Shown piece after piece: positions 28,132 to 38,500 of a stretch of DNA of 64,000 nucleotides. This DNA is from Orenia metallireducens (GTDB lineage Bacteria; Bacillota; Halanaerobiia; Halobacteroidales; Halobacteroidaceae). How positions within the stretch are numbered: the first letter of the stretch is position 1; the number at the start of each line of letters is the position of its first letter. The notes under the pieces are model-generated. The model made no database searches. It worked only from the letters and a program-made list of their open reading frames with translations, and had not been told where the DNA came from. The stretch covers positions 1 through 64,000 of the forward strand of contig NZ_PVNB01000018.1 of assembly GCF_003001995.1 (NCBI RefSeq), given 5' to 3'. Position numbers and translations under genes: made by a program.

Positions 28132-30546
28132 GTGAAAGATAAAGTTTATCAAATTCAAAGTCCTAGAGTAGAAAAATTAAGAGAGAGTGTTCTATCTAAA
28201 AGACCAGGAGTCTGTATCGAAAGAGCTAGATATATTACAGAAGCTTATCAAGAGAATGAAGCTGCTCCTATCTATTTAAAGAGAGCCAAAGCAGTAGAGA
28301 AGATTTTACAGAATATGAGTATTTATATTAAAGATGGAGAGCTAATAGTTGGAAATCAGGCTTCTGATGAGAGAACAGCCCCTATCTTCCCAGAGTATGC
28401 TGTAGAGTGGATGGAGGCTGAAATAGAAGCAGAAGGAAACTTTGATAAACGATCAGGCGATAACTTCCACTTACCTAAAGAGCATATTGACGAGTTATTA
28501 GAGCTTGTTCAATACTGGAAAGGTAAAACCTTACATGCTAAATGTTATCAGCTATTACCTGACGAGGTTAAGAAGGCTTCTAAGGTAAAGGTGATTCATG
28601 GTGAAGGGAATATGACCTCTGGTGATGGGCATATAGTTCCAGATTTTGAGAAGGTCTTGGATAAAGGTCTTGAAGGTATAATTGCAGAGGCTCAAGCAGA
28701 ACTTGAGAAGCTTGATTTAGGTGAGGTTGATGCTATTAGAAGAAAGGCTTTCTTAGAGGCTATTATTTTGACCAACAAAAGTGTGATGAATTTTGCCAAA
28801 AGATATGCTCAACTTGCTAAAGACCAAGTAGAAGAAGTAGCTGACCCTACTATAAAGGAAGAATTAATCAAAATTGCTGAGCTTTGTGAGCGAGTTCCAG
28901 CCAAAGCACCCCGTAATTTCTATGAAGCAGTTCAGACAATCTGGTTCATTCATTTAGTTCTTCAGATTGAAAGCAATGGACATTCAGCTTCTCTAGGTAG
29001 AGTAGACCAATATCTATATCCATTCTATAAAAATGATATTGAAGAGGGAACTATCACTAAAGAATTTGTCAAAGAGTTACTAGAATGCTTATGGATAAAG
29101 CTATTCTCGATTATCAAGCTTAGACCTACTTCCCATGCAGGTTATGGAGCTGGTTATCCTACTTATCAAAATGTAACTATTGGTGGTCAGAATGCCCAAG
29201 GAAAAGATGAAACTAATGAATTATCCTATTTGATTTTAGAGAGCGTTGCTGAGATGAAGCTGACTCAGCCTAACCTATCTGTTAGAGTCCATACTAACAG
29301 TCCAGAGAGATTCTTGCGAGAGGCTGCAGAGGTTATCAAGGCTGGTTATGGAATGCCGGCACTTCATAATGATGAGATTATCATTCCTTCTTTACTCGAT
29401 AAGGGAGTAAGTTATGAAGATGCCTATGGATATACGATGGTAGGGTGTGTAGAGGTAGCTGTACCTGGTAAGTGGGGCTATCGCTGTACTGGAATGACCT
29501 TCCTTAATATGTTAAAGGCCTTAGAGTTGACCTTAAATGATGGAGTTGATCCAAGAACTGGCTATGAATTATTTAAAGGGCAAGGAAACTTAAATGATTT
29601 TAGAAGCTTTGATCAACTTTGGAAGGCTTGGGAGGCTCATATTGCTTATTATACAAAGCTTTCTGTGATTGTTGACCATGTAGCAGATACTCAGCTTGAA
29701 GAGTTGGTGCCAGATATCTTATGTTCTTCATTAGTAAATGACTGTATTAAGCGGGGTAAGACTGTCAAAGAGGGTGGAGCAATTTATGATATGGTTAGTG
29801 GGCTTCAGGTAGGTCTAGCTAATGTGGCTAACTCTTTTGCAAGTATTAAGAAGTATATCTTTGAAGAGAAGTCCTTAAAGGCTGAGGAATTAATGGAGAG
29901 TTTAGCTAATAACTTTGCAGGTGATAGAGGCCAATTCATTAAGAAGATGCTACTTGATGCCCCTAAATACGGTAATGGTGATGATTATGTTGATCAGTTA
30001 GCAGTAGCTGCTTATAAGACCTATATGAATCAGATTAAAAACTACAAGAATACAAGGTATGGTCGAGGTCCTATCGGTGGTAACTATTACATGTCTACCT
30101 CAGGAATCTCATCTAATGTACCAATGGGAACAGTAACTGGTGCTACTCCTGATGGAAGAGAGGCTGAGAAGCCAACAGCAGAAGGTGCTTCACCTACCCA
30201 AGGAACCGATGTTAAAGGACCAACAGGGGTCTTAAACTCTGTAACCAAATTACCTACAATGATGATAACTGGTGGTCAACTCCTTAATCAAAAATTCCCT
30301 CCTGAACTAGTAGCAGGTGAGCGTCAATTTGATAGATTTGTCTCCTTTATCAAAGCCTTTATCAACCTAAAAGCTTGGCATGTACAATTTAATATCGTCT
30401 CTAGTAAGACCCTTAGAGCAGCTCAGCATAATCCAGAAGAATATCGGGATTTAATAGTCAGAGTAGCGGGATACTGTGCTCAATTTGTAACCTTAGATCA
30501 GAAGACCCAAGATGATATTATTGCGAGAACAGAACAGAAATTTTAA
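28132..30546 (+). CDS. Glycyl radical enzyme, eliminase type (PflD/YbiW-like by context)
   Basis: An 804-residue glycyl radical enzyme. The thiyl Cys439 sits in VGCVEVAVPGKWGYR, with Glu441 as the likely general base. Pyruvate formate-lyase has Cys-Cys there, so a dehydratase/lyase reaction is expected. The radical Gly780 is in RVAGYCAQFVTLD. The genes around it (short activase, fructose-6-phosphate aldolase, glycerol dehydrogenase) mirror the E. coli pflD/ybiW neighbourhoods. I recall recent work assigning such enzymes to 1,5-anhydroglucitol-6-phosphate opening to 1-deoxyfructose-6-phosphate; that assignment here is inference. GTG start at 28132 fits GGAGGG; the ATG at 28126 is too close. 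Confidence 0.88.
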   Translation: MKDKVYQIQSPRVEKLRESVLSKRPGVCIERARYITEAYQENEAAPIYLKRAKAVEKILQNMSIYIKDGELIVGNQASDERTAPIFPEYAVEWMEAEIEAEGNFDKRSGDNFHLPKEHIDELLELVQYWKGKTLHAKCYQLLPDEVKKASKVKVIHGEGNMTSGDGHIVPDFEKVLDKGLEGIIAEAQAELEKLDLGEVDAIRRKAFLEAIILTNKSVMNFAKRYAQLAKDQVEEVADPTIKEELIKIAELCERVPAKAPRNFYEAVQTIWFIHLVLQIESNGHSASLGRVDQYLYPFYKNDIEEGTITKEFVKELLECLWIKLFSIIKLRPTSHAGYGAGYPTYQNVTIGGQNAQGKDETNELSYLILESVAEMKLTQPNLSVRVHTNSPERFLREAAEVIKAGYGMPALHNDEIIIPSLLDKGVSYEDAYGYTMVGCVEVAVPGKWGYRCTGMTFLNMLKALELTLNDGVDPRTGYELFKGQGNLNDFRSFDQLWKAWEAHIAYYTKLSVIVDHVADTQLEELVPDILCSSLVNDCIKRGKTVKEGGAIYDMVSGLQVGLANVANSFASIKKYIFEEKSLKAEELMESLANNFAGDRGQFIKKMLLDAPKYGNGDDYVDQLAVAAYKTYMNQIKNYKNTRYGRGPIGGNYYMSTSGISSNVPMGTVTGATPDGREAEKPTAEGASPTQGTDVKGPTGVLNSVTKLPTMMITGGQLLNQKFPPELVAGERQFDRFVSFIKAFINLKAWHVQFNIVSSKTLRAAQHNPEEYRDLIVRVAGYCAQFVTLDQKTQDDIIARTEQKF

Positions 30547-30609
30547 TAACTTAAACTATATAAATTGAATTAAAGTTCTTCATATCAAAATCAATACCAA
30601 AAGAAAATT

Positions 30610-30876
30610 TAGACACAGATTTACACTGATAAATACAGATTAAAAATTAAATAAATTAAGGTTTTAAATCGGATCTTAATCAGATTTTAGTCTGTGTCAA
30701 AAAAGGTTTTGATTTATATCTTTTTTATGAAAATTATTAGTTCAACTTATATAGATATTAAATTTTAAAATAAATTCAGAGAAATTACTAGCCACAGATC
30801 TACACAGATTAAAACCAAATAACAATTATATTCTTATTAATTTATTATCTGTGCCCATCTGTGTTAATCCGTAGTA
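30610..30876. repeat. Two CACAGATTAA-word hairpins between enzyme genes
   Basis: 30610-30708: GACACAGATTTACACTG on the left, GATTTTAGTCTGTGTC on the right. 30790-30876: CCACAGATCTACACAG on the left, ATCTGTGCCCATCTGTGTTA on the right. Each can fold to a long imperfect hairpin. Sequences with these words are widespread in unrelated bacteria. No gene lies in the 374-bp gap. Confidence 0.65.
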
Positions 30877-30920
30877 AAAATAGGGTTTTAAAGCTATTTA
30901 TATAAAAAGGAGGAAATAAA

Positions 30921-31598
30921 ATGCTAATTTTATTAGATACAGCTAATTTAGAGAAGATTAAAAGACTTAATGATTTATATCCACTTGATGGTGTAACGAC
31001 CAACCCATCAATTATTTCTAAGGAGAATAAAGACTTCTTAGAATTATTAGCAGAGATTAGAAATATCATTGGTGAAGATAAGATGTTACATGCTCAAGTA
31101 TTAAGTACTAAGGCAGAAGAGATGATAGAGGAGGCTGAATTTTTAGCCAAAAAGTTTGGTGAAAACCTATATATTAAGATTCCAGTTATTCCTGAAGGAA
31201 TTAAAGCTATTAAAAACTTAAGTAAGCAAGGAGTTAAAATTACTGCAACAGCAGTCTTTACTCCACAACAAGCATTTATGGCAGCCAAAGCAGGAGCCGA
31301 TTTTGTAGCACCATATGTCAATCGTTTAGATAATATCTCTGCTGATGGTATTAAGGTTGTTGCTGAGATTATTGAATTATTTAAGGTGCATCGACTAGAT
31401 ACTAAGGTGATTGCTGCTAGCTTTAAAAATATTAATCAGATTCACCAATGTTTGTTACAAGGGAGTCAAGCTGTTACAGCCAATCCAGATTTAATTGAAA
31501 AGCTAGTCTATCATCCAATGACCAACTTAGGTGTAGAAGGCTTTATTGCAGATTGGGAGAGAGTCTATGGAGAAGGAAAGAAGGTCAATAATCTATAG
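30921..31598 (+). CDS. fsa: Fructose-6-phosphate aldolase (transaldolase-like)
   Basis: A 225-residue class I aldolase of the TalC/FSA group. The Schiff-base Lys86 is in LYIKIPV, Asp6 in LLDTANL, and TTNPS at 26-30. The decisive residue is Tyr132 in APYVNR: E. coli FsaA has Tyr131 in the same motif, whereas transaldolases carry Phe. It should therefore cleave or form sugar phosphates with dihydroxyacetone or hydroxyacetone and glyceraldehyde 3-phosphate. The context suggests cleavage of the radical enzyme's product. Start after AAAAGGAGGAA. Confidence 0.87.
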   Translation: MLILLDTANLEKIKRLNDLYPLDGVTTNPSIISKENKDFLELLAEIRNIIGEDKMLHAQVLSTKAEEMIEEAEFLAKKFGENLYIKIPVIPEGIKAIKNLSKQGVKITATAVFTPQQAFMAAKAGADFVAPYVNRLDNISADGIKVVAEIIELFKVHRLDTKVIAASFKNINQIHQCLLQGSQAVTANPDLIEKLVYHPMTNLGVEGFIADWERVYGEGKKVNNL

Positions 31599-31616
31599 AA
31601 TCTTCAACAAAATATA

Positions 31617-31652
31617 AAAGAGAGTAAATACATGGATATTTACTCTCTTTTT
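31617..31652 (+). terminator. Intrinsic terminator after fsa
   Basis: A 14-bp stem AAAGAGAGTAAATA (31617-31630) with its complement (31637-31650), ending in TTTTT. Closes the activase-radical enzyme-aldolase operon. Confidence 0.88.
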
Positions 31653-31677
31653 ATTATAGATAAACAATTTTAGAATG

Positions 31678-32009
31678 AAAAAATATAGAGATATTACGAC
31701 ACTTTTGAATTTACAATTAAAAGAACTTAAAGATTTTTAAGACGAAGAAAATTAGTGTTTGAACGAGGCAAATATTCTAAAAGAACAATAGGTTCAAGAT
31801 AATTTTTGAATTAGAAGTATCATATATCTTAATCCCAATACATCTGGATTGCTGAGGGAGTTTAATTTTTTTCTAGACTTTTTGGTTACTTTTGCGGCAA
31901 TGGCAAAAGTAACACGGGAAAAAGCTGATAAGCTTTCCCGTAACTTCTTTAATTAATAAAAATTTTGCTCACTTTTTAAAAGTAAAAAGTGTCGCAATAT
32001 ACTCATTAA
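31678..32009. repeat. Long TIR element, copy C (best preserved)
   Basis: Left end ATATAGAGATATTACGACAC, right end AAAAAGTGTCGCAATATA, inverted to each other. Inside, GGTTACTTTTGCGGC and GCAAAAGTAAC pair, and CGGGAAAAAGCT pairs with AGCTTTCCCG. No open frame. Fills most of the 556-bp gap before gldA. Confidence 0.75.
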
Positions 32010-32055
32010 ATTCAACTTTAGACTTGGACATCTATATAAAGAAAGCTAGAATATA

Positions 32056-32121
32056 TTGACTTTTTTTAGCAAATATACTATACTTATCTTAGAACATGAT
32101 ATCGTTTTAGTACATATGTTC
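32056..32121 (+). promoter_or_regulatory. gldA promoter with GAACAT/ATGTTC operator
   Basis: TTGACT (32056-32061), 17-bp spacer, TATACT (32079-32084). Directly after, GAACAT (32092-32097) and ATGTTC (32116-32121) form an inverted repeat with an 18-bp spacer, over the start of transcription. The halves match those before the glycyl-radical operon. Confidence 0.65.
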
Positions 32122-32154
32122 AAAGGAATTTAAAAAAAGAGAAAGGGTGATAAT

Positions 32155-33231
32155 ATGGCAAAGGTTCTAATTTCTCCAGGAAAGTATGTCCAAGGTAAAG
32201 GCGTGCTAAAAGAGGTTGGAGAGCACATTGCTAAATTAGGTGATAAAGTATTGGCTTTATCAGACCCAGTAGTCTTAGATTTATTCCAAGAAGAGATAAC
32301 AGCAGGACTAGAAGATAAAGATTTCATACTAGAGAGTTTTCATGGTGAGTGTTCTAAAAATGAGATTAATAGATTGAAGAAATTAGTAGCAGAACAAGAG
32401 ATTGAAGTTGTAATTGGTATTGGAGGAGGTAAGACCTTAGATACAGCTAAAGCTGTGGCTTATTATAGTGAGTTGCCAGTAGTTATTATCCCTACGATAG
32501 CTGCAACTGACGCTCCTTGTAGTGCTTTGGCTGTAATCTATAGCGATGAAGGGGTCTTTGAAGAGTATCTATTCTTACCTTCAAATCCTGATGTAGTCTT
32601 GGTCGATACAGAGGTGATAGCTAAAGCTCCAGCTAGATTCTTAGTATCAGGAATGGGAGATGCCTTAGCGACCTACTTTGAAGCCAAAGCATCTAGCTTG
32701 ACTAAAAGCAAAGCTATGTCAGGTGGAAGTCCAACTATGACAGCACTTAATTTAGCTAAGCTATGCTATGACACATTGATTGAATATGGTCTAGTAGCCA
32801 AAAAAGCAGCAGAAGCTGGTGTAGTAACAGAGGCTTTAGAGAAGATTGTAGAGGCTAACACCTTATTGAGTGGACTAGGCTTTGAAAGTGGTGGACTAGC
32901 AGCAGCCCATGCTATTCATAATGGCTTTACAGTATTAGAGGAGACCCATAATAAGACCCATGGAGAGAAGGTAGCTTATTCTACCATTGTCCAATTGGTC
33001 TTAGAGGGTAGAGAGCCTAAATTGCTTGAAGAGGTAATTGGATTCTGTAGATCTGTTGGTTTACCAACTACCTTAGCTGATTTAGGGATAGAAGAGATTG
33101 ATGAAGCTGAGATTTTAAAGGTTGCTGAGGCAAGTACTGTCAAAGGTGAAACGATTCATAATATGCCTTTTGCTGTAGATGCTCAGATGGTTAAAGATGC
33201 TATCTTAGCAGCAGATAGACTAGGAAGATAA
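32155..33231 (+). CDS. gldA: Glycerol dehydrogenase
   Basis: A 358-residue Zn-dependent GldA. Likely metal ligands are Asp169 (GMGDALATYFEA), His252 (AAHAIHNGF) and His269 (NKTHGEKV); the NAD loop is GIGGGKTLDTAKA at 88-100. It oxidises glycerol to dihydroxyacetone and commonly also interconverts hydroxyacetone and 1,2-propanediol. In this cluster reduction of hydroxyacetone would regenerate NAD+. Own promoter; start after AAAGGGTGA. Confidence 0.93.
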   Translation: MAKVLISPGKYVQGKGVLKEVGEHIAKLGDKVLALSDPVVLDLFQEEITAGLEDKDFILESFHGECSKNEINRLKKLVAEQEIEVVIGIGGGKTLDTAKAVAYYSELPVVIIPTIAATDAPCSALAVIYSDEGVFEEYLFLPSNPDVVLVDTEVIAKAPARFLVSGMGDALATYFEAKASSLTKSKAMSGGSPTMTALNLAKLCYDTLIEYGLVAKKAAEAGVVTEALEKIVEANTLLSGLGFESGGLAAAHAIHNGFTVLEETHNKTHGEKVAYSTIVQLVLEGREPKLLEEVIGFCRSVGLPTTLADLGIEEIDEAEILKVAEASTVKGETIHNMPFAVDAQMVKDAILAADRLGR

Positions 33232-33244
33232 GATTATAGTTTAG

Positions 33245-33271
33245 TAAGAGCGGACATTTTGTTCGCTCTTA
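33245..33271 (+). terminator. Hairpin after gldA
   Basis: TAAGAGCGGAC (33245-33255), loop ATTTT, GTTCGCTCTTA (33261-33271). The T run is poor, so termination may be partial. Confidence 0.65.
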
Positions 33272-33408
33272 TGCATTTTATTGATTGATACTTTGGCTGT
33301 AAAAATTAAATAGATTAGAGTAGGAAGTAGTAAAATATTCATGTAGACTTTAAAACTAATGGAAAAGGATTTATAATAAGAGTAGATTTCATTAAGGAGT
33401 GAATTAAT

Positions 33409-34344
33409 ATGCCAACTTATGAACCAAAATTAATGGCTAAAGTAGCTGAACTATACTATAAATATGATATGAGTCAACAGGAGATAGCCGATAGAATTAA
33501 GATTTCTAGAGTGAAGGTTTCAAGAGTCTTAACTGCAGCTAGAAAAGAGGGAATTATTGAAGTCAAGATAAATTATCCTAAAGATAATGCTACTAGGTTG
33601 GAGAGAAAGTTTGAGGAGAAATTTGCCTTGAAGGAAGCCAAGATTATCGTTAATCAAGATGCTTCAGAGGAAGTTTATTTTAATGAGGTGGCTAAGACTG
33701 CTGCTAAGCATTTAAGTGAGAAGGTAAGTGATGGCGATATCTTAGGTGTCTCGTGGGGAAGTACTTTACGGAGGGTAACTGATTATGTAGAACCCACTAA
33801 TAAAGAGGTTGATATTGTGCAACTGATAGGTAATTTAGGCTCTAATGATGTAAGTGCCAATACTATTATTCATAACCTTGCTAGAGCTTTTGGTGGTGAA
33901 TATAATATTTTGCCAGCACCTGCCATTGTTGATAATAAGGCAATTAGAGATGCTATTATCTCTGATAGAAAGATAAAAGAGGTCTTTGAGATGATGAATC
34001 AAATAACAGTAGCAATGCTTGGAATTGGAGGGTTAAAACCAGTATCGACTTTCATTAAATCAGGTTATTTGCTAGAAGAGGATATGAAATTGCTCAATCA
34101 AGCTGGAGCAATAGGTGATGTCTGTGCTCGATTCTTTGATATCAATGGAGAGAGGTGTAATGCTACCTTTGATGATAGAGTAATAGGAGTGGGTTTTAAG
34201 CAGCTTAAAGAGATTCCTTATGTAATGGGAGTGGTGTCTGGTGCTCACAAAGCAGAAGCTATCTTAGGTGTGCTAAGAAGTGGGGCAATAGATGTATTGA
34301 TAACCGATGAGATTACTGCTTTAGCTGTGTTGGAGTTGCTATAA
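33409..34344 (+). CDS. SorC/DeoR-type sugar-binding transcriptional regulator
   Basis: A 311-residue SorC-family regulator. N-terminal helix-turn-helix at about residues 19-42 (MSQQEIADRIKISRVKVSRV), then the sugar-binding domain with GVSWGSTLRRV, IVQLIGNLG, and the late MGVVSGAHKAEAILGVLRSG followed by DVLITDE. Family members bind phosphorylated sugars, so a sugar-phosphate of the adjacent pathway is the likely effector. Start after TTAAGGAGTG. Confidence 0.9.
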   Translation: MPTYEPKLMAKVAELYYKYDMSQQEIADRIKISRVKVSRVLTAARKEGIIEVKINYPKDNATRLERKFEEKFALKEAKIIVNQDASEEVYFNEVAKTAAKHLSEKVSDGDILGVSWGSTLRRVTDYVEPTNKEVDIVQLIGNLGSNDVSANTIIHNLARAFGGEYNILPAPAIVDNKAIRDAIISDRKIKEVFEMMNQITVAMLGIGGLKPVSTFIKSGYLLEEDMKLLNQAGAIGDVCARFFDINGERCNATFDDRVIGVGFKQLKEIPYVMGVVSGAHKAEAILGVLRSGAIDVLITDEITALAVLELL

Positions 34345-34349
34345 ATTCT

Positions 34350-34428
34350 CAGGCTGAGTTTAAGGTTAAGATTGAGTAAAACTGACTTGAATTTAATCTT
34401 ATACTCATACTTAACTTCAGATAATTCA
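34350..34428. repeat. TTAAG-word hairpin tract
   Basis: CTGAGTTTAAGGTTAAG on the left and CTTATACTCATACTTAAC on the right, partly complementary. Same family as 19196-19282. Confidence 0.5.
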
Positions 34429-34486
34429 GGTAGAGGAATTTTAATAAAGTAAGTGATGAGTATATTATTTTGAAAGGAGGCAAGCT

Positions 34487-35194
34487 GTGATTAGAAGAAG
34501 ATTAGTGTTGATAGTCTGTTTATTATCTATATTGATTTTAAGTGGCTGTGAAGAGATTTTAGATGACCAAAAATTTGTTGGAAAGAAGCTGGGAGTAGTT
34601 ATAGAGATTGAAAATAAAGAAGATTTACATTTTGGAGCACGAAGAAATGATAATTTACATAATGAGATGGATATTAGAGATATTTATCTTGATAAAGAAG
34701 AAGTTATTATATTAAATAATGAATTAATCGAATACATAAAGAGTCATACGCCAATGGAAACAGTAAAAGTAAGCAAGGATTTATTAGAAGCTAATAAAGT
34801 TGCTAATAAAATTTCAAACTTTGATTATTTATTACATATTAATATATCAGATATAAAGTTTTATTATGAAAGTCAACTAACTGAGCAAATAAGTCATTCA
34901 GATACTGATTCCCTCACTGTATCAACTGATTTTGAGGATGAAGAAGGTAATGAGATAGAGTATTCTTATCGGAATAATCTTTTTTATGAATTAATTGATA
35001 GTGCAACAGGTGAAGTAATCATATCTGGAGTAAAAAGTGGACATTATAAAAATGAATATCTTTTGACAGACAGCGATTTTGACCTTGAAGGTTTTGAATA
35101 TGAGCTAGATTATTCTGATTTTAAAGATTTTAGAGTTAAAGATATTAAATATAGTATTATTGATTCTTTGTTAAAAACAGATTTATATAAATAA
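34487..35194 (+). CDS. Putative lipoprotein, unknown function
   Basis: A 235-residue protein with a type II signal: RRR, a hydrophobic core, and the lipobox LSGC, so Cys21 should be lipidated. The mature part is acidic and soluble, with no family I recognise. GTG start behind AAAGGAGGC. Flanked by a word tract and a terminator, so it is a single-gene unit. It shows no link to the sugar pathway before it. Confidence 0.75.
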   Translation: MIRRRLVLIVCLLSILILSGCEEILDDQKFVGKKLGVVIEIENKEDLHFGARRNDNLHNEMDIRDIYLDKEEVIILNNELIEYIKSHTPMETVKVSKDLLEANKVANKISNFDYLLHINISDIKFYYESQLTEQISHSDTDSLTVSTDFEDEEGNEIEYSYRNNLFYELIDSATGEVIISGVKSGHYKNEYLLTDSDFDLEGFEYELDYSDFKDFRVKDIKYSIIDSLLKTDLYK

Positions 35195-35245
35195 AGTCAA
35201 AGGGTGTCATTTAAGTATATTCAAAATAAATAGGATAAAACTAAG

Positions 35246-35281
35246 AAGACTACTAAAGTTATATCTATTGGTAGTCTTTTT
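35246..35281 (+). terminator. Intrinsic terminator after lipoprotein gene
   Basis: AAGACTAC (35246-35253) pairs with GTAGTCTT (35271-35278) with a 17-base loop that has further weak pairing, then a T run. Confidence 0.7.
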
Positions 35282-35298
35282 ATAATACAAGTAATGTT

Positions 35299-35460
35299 AG
35301 TTAATGGATATATTGCGACAGCTTAGCTACTAGCTTCTGGCCTCTCCTACGGGTTTGAAAATCATAAACCCTCCGTGATAAATCTGCTATTAGCTAAGAA
35401 CTTATAAAGCTAGAGGCTAGTAGCCAGTAGCTAGTGGCTATTAAAAAGTGTCGCTTTTTC
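35299..35460. repeat. Short TIR element with CTAGTAGCTAG interior
   Basis: Left end TTAATGGATATATTGCGACA, right end AAAAAGTGTCGC. The interior has CTTAGCTACTAGCTTCTGGC and the complementary GCTAGAGGCTAGTAGCCAG, plus a short insert (ACGGGTTTGAAAATC...). Same type as 12589-12719. Confidence 0.7.
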
Positions 35461-35513
35461 TTTCTAAAATGACAGTTATTATATCAGTATATTTAGTTGA
35501 AAGGAGGTAAATT

Positions 35514-38500
35514 ATGAATTACTTAGCTATGATTTTTAAGTTATTAGGTGGAGGTGTAACAGGATATATTACCAATGATCTTGCAATCAAGATGTTATTT
35601 AGGAAGTATGGACCCTTTGGTGGGGTGATTTTGGAGACCAAGGATGAGTTCATTGAGAATATAAGCCAGTTGGTAGAACGGGATATCATCAATTATCAGA
35701 CCATTGAGCAGGAGCTATCTAAGAAGGAGTTTAAGCAAGCTTTTCAAGCTACAGTCTCTGATCTCTTAGAAAGATATTTATACCAGAATACTGAGAATAT
35801 ACAGTGGTCAAAGATACCTAAATTAGATGAATCATTGGAAAATATCAGCAACTTTTATGATCAGAAGAGGTCAGGCTTCATAACGGAGTTTTTAGATATT
35901 TTGGCTGAGAATATCTTAGTAGAGGAGTTACTAAGTGTTGAGCAACTAGAGCAGTTGCTCAACTTAAGCTTTGATCTTTTTACTAATACTCTAGCTGAAA
36001 GTAAAGTAGTTGATAATTTGCTTGATGATATCTACAATACTAACTCTACAGAAGAGTTAGTAGAGTTTATTCCAGCAACTATTTTCAAGACCCTTGCCAT
36101 TAATTTAGAGGATAGTACTAGAGGCTTTCATGTTAGGCTTAAAGATAAATTTGAAGCTAGTATCGATGAGAATATAGAAAAATTATATTCAGAGTTGAGT
36201 ATCTCTGATATCTTGGCTGAGATAGAGGAGAAGGTTAAAGCTAAGTCTCTGGCTGAAATCTTAGGAGAGAAGCAAGTAGATGATATAAGTAATCAACTTC
36301 TCTTAAGGGTAATTGAATTCTTCAAATCAGCAGAAGGTAAGAGGTTAATCTATAATTTTCTAGAAGGAGCTCTAGAATTATTAAAGCAGATTGATCTTCC
36401 TATCTTGAGCCTGTTAAGTGAAGATATTAAAGAAAACTTAGAGAAGTTTATGTACAAGCAGTTACCCTATTTGGTGGAAGAAGGTGTAAGGTGGATTAGG
36501 GCGAATCAACAGGAGATTGAAGAGTTGATTGAAGAGAGTATTGATGAGGTTTTGGAGAAGGGGTCAGGGGTTAAGAATTGGATTAAAGGTCAGATAAAAG
36601 AAAGTTTAGGTAATATCGCTAGAAGGTTTCAGCTGATTGATAAGCTATTATTGTCTTTAGAGGATGATTCTGATATTAAGACTCTAAGCCGAGAATTGAG
36701 CCATCAGATCATAAATTATATCAAGGATAATAGTATCAAGGATATTATTGATTATCTAGAGAGTAGGGATTTAATCAGGATACAGAACCTTGTCAAGTTG
36801 ATTGACAGGAATATCGATAGATATTTAGATGGGATTGATTTGAGTGGCTTTGATAGGTTATTTGAGATTAGCTTAGGTGAGATTATAAATATAAATCTGG
36901 CTCAATACTTTGATGATAATATTAAAGACAATTTAATTGAGAAATTTAAAGAAGATTTTCTCTTTACACCTCAATTAACAGAGATATTGCAAAGAGAGTT
37001 ATTTCAGCAGATAATCAAGGTTGCTCAATTAAAGTTAGCAGAGCTTATTGATGAAGAGAGCTTGGAAGCTAGCTTACCTTTAATTAAAGGTAAAATCATA
37101 GGTTATTTACGAGAGAATCATGAGATTATTATAACTAAAGTGAGAGAAGAAGTTGAAGCATTTGTTAAGGGGAAGAGTTTCTCTGAGCTATTTACAGATA
37201 AATTGAAGGAGGAGTTAGTTAATAATCTTGGAGACAAATCTAGTAACTATTTAAAAGAATCTCTTTCAGGCTTACAAGAGCAGAGAATAACTGAACTATA
37301 TGATAGATTAAATCAGCAGGAGGATGTAGTGCAAAGGATAACTGCTTTGATATTGGAGTTAGTAAATAAGAATCTACCTCTTATGCTAGAAGGGAAGGTC
37401 AAAGGTGCAGTAGCCGATAATTTGTATAAATTAGAAGATAAGCAGGTACAAGATGTAGTTGAGGGCTTTATGGGCAAAGAGTTGAAGCCGATTACTCAAC
37501 TAGGGGCATTGTTGGGGATCATAGCAGCATTAATTTTATATTTAATTCAGGGGAGTATCAATCTATCACAGTTAGGCTGGCTTAATTTTATCTTATCTAC
37601 CTTTACATATGGTTTTGTCGGTTATTTTACCAATGTACTTGCTCTTAGAATGATCTTCCGTCCTTATAGTGAGAAGAAATTATTAGGGCAGAGAGTTCCT
37701 TTTACTCCAGGAGTAGTTGCTAAGAATAAACCTAGGTTTGCTGATTCTATGGGTAAATTTGTAGATGAACAGTTATTGAATGGGGAATCAATCAATAAGT
37801 TATTTAAAGATAATAGAGTGAAGATAGAAGATGATTTGAAAAGCCTGTTTGCTAAAGATAATTATCTGATTCTTAATAAATTGTTAGTCAAGAACAGGGG
37901 CTTGATATCGGAAAAAGTTTTTATATCTTTGTTAAACGTACTCAAATTTAATGGCGATGATTTAGTTAATAAATTATTGAATCAATTAAAAGAGATAGAT
38001 ATATTAGAGGTTGATCTTTCATTATTAGAAGCTAAACTAGCTTCAAAGCTAGAAACAATATTACTAGAGTCAGAAGATATTTTAACAGAAAGACTATTTC
38101 AATTTATAAATAACAAGAATTCTCTAAAGGAATTCCTACCAGAGTCTTTAAAAGTGAGAATAATAGAGCTGTTAAAGGAAGTAGTAGATAATGAGCTAAC
38201 AGAATTAGTAGCTTTAATAGATAATCCTGATAAAATTCAGCAGCTATTGACAGAATACTCACCAAAATTTGATGAATTAATTGAAGAGAAGCTGATGGAG
38301 TTAATCCCTTCTTCCCATCAGAAAGCATTGAAGGATTTTATAGTTGAGTATTCTCTTGAAAAGTTTAAGTCAACTGAAATCCGTCAGCAATCAGCCTCTT
38401 TAATTGAAAATAATATCTTTAAAAAAATAAATCCTGAGGATAGGATAAAAGATTTATTCAATGGTAAGTTAATGAATCCATTATATGATAATATGGACTT

